Shown here: positions 6,224-7,577 of the stretch, one piece after another
Numbering within the stretch: the first letter of the stretch is position 1
Layout: each line of letters opens with the position of its first letter
Assembly (NCBI GenBank): GCA_947463755.1
Contig: CANHUK010000064.1
Location: forward strand, 1 to 7,577
Length of the DNA: 7,577 bases
Origin: Chitinophagaceae bacterium
GTDB taxonomy: Bacteria > Bacteroidota > Bacteroidia > Chitinophagales > Chitinophagaceae
Direction: 5' to 3'
Translations under genes and position numbers: made by a program
The notes under the pieces: generated by a model
Databases searched by the model: none
What the model saw: only the letters and a program-made list of their open reading frames with translations
What the model was told of the DNA's origin: nothing

Positions 6224-7129
6224 ATGGCATTCAATAAGGAGGTTTTCCGCACCAGGGCATTGACTGCCGTGATCTTTGCGATTGTCATGCTGACCGGCCT
6301 GCTGTGGAACGGATGGTCGTTCTTCATCCTGTTTTCCATTGTGCATTTTGGATGCTGGCATGAATACCGAAAACTGATGTCGCTCATCGATCCGGCCTAT
6401 GCGGTGGTTGGAGAAGACCATTTCACCTGGATCAGTGTGACCGGATGGATCGGAATGATCGCAGCTTCCGGCCAATTGCTGGACCTTGAAGTATTCCGGA
6501 TCAATGAACCTGCGCTACTCCTACTGCCACTGATCATTTGGGCGCTGCCTACTGTTGTCGGACACCTCATCCGCGGGCATTTGCCCTCTGCCAGAAGCCT
6601 GATCATTTCGCTGGCGGGTTCACTGTATATTTCAGGCAGTATGATGATGTTGATGCACCTGCGCAGCGGTTCGGCCTGGGGCGCATCTGAGCCGGCAGGT
6701 TCAATGGCTTCAGGTCTGGGGCATATTTTCGGTTATACGTTGCCGTTAGTCATTATATCTTCGATCTGGATCAATGACACCATGGCATACCTGGTGGGGT
6801 CATTTATCGGAAAGACCCCGCTGTCGCCCATTTCTCCGAAGAAGACCTGGGAAGGTACGATCGGGGGCGTCATCCTCAGTACCCTGATGGTCACCATCGG
6901 CGGCAGTATGCTGTTTCATGGGGATACGACATTATTGCTGGCCGTTTCCTCCATCAGTGCGGTCGCAGGCACTTTCGGCGATCTGCTGGAGAGCAAGTTG
7001 AAGCGACTGGCCGGGGTCAAGGATTCGGGTAGTTTCATGCCCGGGCACGGAGGTTTTCTGGATCGTTTCGATTCCCTGTTACTGGCGGTGCCATTTGTCT
7101 GGATATTCTGTATCTTGTTCATGAGGTGA
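6224..7129 (+). CDS. cdsA: Phosphatidate cytidylyltransferase (CDP-diacylglycerol synthase)
   Basis: A 301-residue polytopic membrane enzyme that makes CDP-diacylglycerol from phosphatidate and CTP, the branch point for phosphatidylethanolamine, phosphatidylserine and phosphatidylglycerol. The CdsA signature is complete: S257-x-L-K260-R261, K266-D267, then H275-G-G277-F-L-D280-R281-F-D283, with D253 in the preceding GTFGDLLES. PKKTWEGTIGG lies in the loop before the last membrane helices. About seven to eight hydrophobic stretches start at residues 13-35. The length is slightly above the E. coli enzyme. ATG at 6224 is six bases after the DUF2007 stop, so the gene is almost surely in the same operon. 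An AAGGAGG sequence lies just inside the coding region (around 6235-6242) with no suitable start downstream, and it is regarded as chance. The gene is likely essential and housekeeping. Confidence 0.95.
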   Translation: MAFNKEVFRTRALTAVIFAIVMLTGLLWNGWSFFILFSIVHFGCWHEYRKLMSLIDPAYAVVGEDHFTWISVTGWIGMIAASGQLLDLEVFRINEPALLLLPLIIWALPTVVGHLIRGHLPSARSLIISLAGSLYISGSMMMLMHLRSGSAWGASEPAGSMASGLGHIFGYTLPLVIISSIWINDTMAYLVGSFIGKTPLSPISPKKTWEGTIGGVILSTLMVTIGGSMLFHGDTTLLLAVSSISAVAGTFGDLLESKLKRLAGVKDSGSFMPGHGGFLDRFDSLLLAVPFVWIFCILFMR

Positions 7130-7181
7130 CAGTGCGGTCCCATGGGGGTCGCGTGCTTCCGGCGGCTGTAAATATCTACGT

Positions 7182-7577
7182 ATGACCCTGACCGTTACCA
7201 TTCTCTGCATTCTGTCGCTGGTGTTGCTGATCACCTGGGGACGCCTCAATGCCTTTCTGGCCTTTCTGCTGGTGGCCCTGGCCACGGGTGTCGCCCTGGG
7301 CATTCCGCCGGAGTCGGTCACAAGATCCGTACAGAAGGGACTGGGAGATACACTCGGCTCGCTGGTGGTGGTCATCGTACTGGGTGCGATGATCGGCAAG
7401 ATGGTGGCCGTGTCCGGGGCCGCACAGCGGATCTCCCAGGTACTGATCCGTCGTTTCGGCGAGCGTCATATCCATTGGGCCCTGATGCTCACAGGCTTCA
7501 TCGTGGGTATTCCGCTCTTTTACAACGTCGGTTTTGTATTGCTGGTCCCCCTGATCTTTTCGATCGTACGTCAACTC
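7182..7577 (+). CDS. GntP-family permease (gluconate/sugar-acid:H+ symporter), 3' end missing
   Basis: 132 codons are visible and the frame is open at the window end; family members run to about 440 residues, so roughly 30% is seen. The N-terminus is a hydrophobic hairpin, and residues 25-132 align by eye with GntT/GntP: LNAFLAFLLVALATGVALGIP, then KGLGDTLGSLVVVIVLGAMIGKM, GAAQRISQVLI, and a helix ending HWALMLTGFIVGIPLFYNVGFVLLVPLIF. The last block holds the conserved TGF...G..LFY..GF core. Known members import gluconate or related sugar acids with protons; substrate cannot be set from this part. ATG at 7182 lies 52 bases after cdsA, with no Shine-Dalgarno site. The gap has no T-run terminator, so read-through from cdsA is possible, but the function is unrelated and a separate promoter is equally likely. 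Confidence 0.88.
   Translation, partial: MTLTVTILCILSLVLLITWGRLNAFLAFLLVALATGVALGIPPESVTRSVQKGLGDTLGSLVVVIVLGAMIGKMVAVSGAAQRISQVLIRRFGERHIHWALMLTGFIVGIPLFYNVGFVLLVPLIFSIVRQL

Noticed and set aside
5412..6230. Long minus-strand open frame opposite the protease and DUF2007 genes
   Set aside because: Low-complexity composition rich in His, Pro and Arg and antisense to motif-bearing genes; a shadow frame.
6235..6242. AAGGAGG Shine-Dalgarno-like sequence just inside cdsA
   Set aside because: No suitable in-frame start follows at proper distance, and the N-terminus from ATG 6224 fits the family.
7130..7181. CCCATGGG palindrome (7139-7146) as a terminator between cdsA and the permease
   Set aside because: Very short, has no loop and no T run; probably chance.

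Overview
The window most likely comes from a member of the Bacteroidota of moderate GC content. The protein styles point there: a B12-binding MerR regulator next to an ECF sigma factor and crtI/crtB, and a CPBP protease / DUF2007 / CdsA run. So do promoter-like sequences resembling the TTG...TAnnTTTG type of that phylum, and the weak use of Shine-Dalgarno sites. The genus cannot be read from the sequence, and the phylum call rests on recognition rather than a search.

Left half (1-3886, all + strand): a compact carotenoid block. It opens with the 3' part of a CarH/LitR-type regulator, a MerR DNA-binding domain joined to an adenosylcobalamin-binding photosensory module. The start of this gene lies outside the window. 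A 142-base spacer follows. Its 3' part is extremely AT-rich and holds four copies of a TAAACAAAA-type motif, two of which build a long dyad around a candidate promoter. Next come an ECF sigma factor gene, crtI (phytoene desaturase, TTG start) and crtB (phytoene synthase). The simplest reading is that the B12 regulator represses the spacer promoter in the dark. Light would release it, the sigma factor would be made, and phytoene synthesis and desaturation would follow. No cyclase, hydroxylase or ketolase gene is present, so the final carotenoid must be set elsewhere or be lycopene-like.

Middle (3940-4974, - strand): a tRNA-dihydrouridine synthase gene (dusB type), convergent with crtB and divergent from the next operon. 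It has a perfect TAnnTTTG box almost touching its start codon.

Right half (5010-7577, + strand): a housekeeping/membrane set. It holds a CPBP-family intramembrane protease, a 73-residue DUF2007 protein whose start overlaps the protease stop by four bases (ATGA), and cdsA (phosphatidate cytidylyltransferase) six bases later. After a 52-base gap comes the first 132 codons of a GntP-family permease, cut by the window end. The first three look like one transcription unit. No RNA genes, CRISPR arrays, insertion sequences or phage genes were seen. The longest gene-free stretch is 142 bases. The most interesting element is the putative light-switch operator/promoter at 842-918 and the variant photosensor that would act on it.
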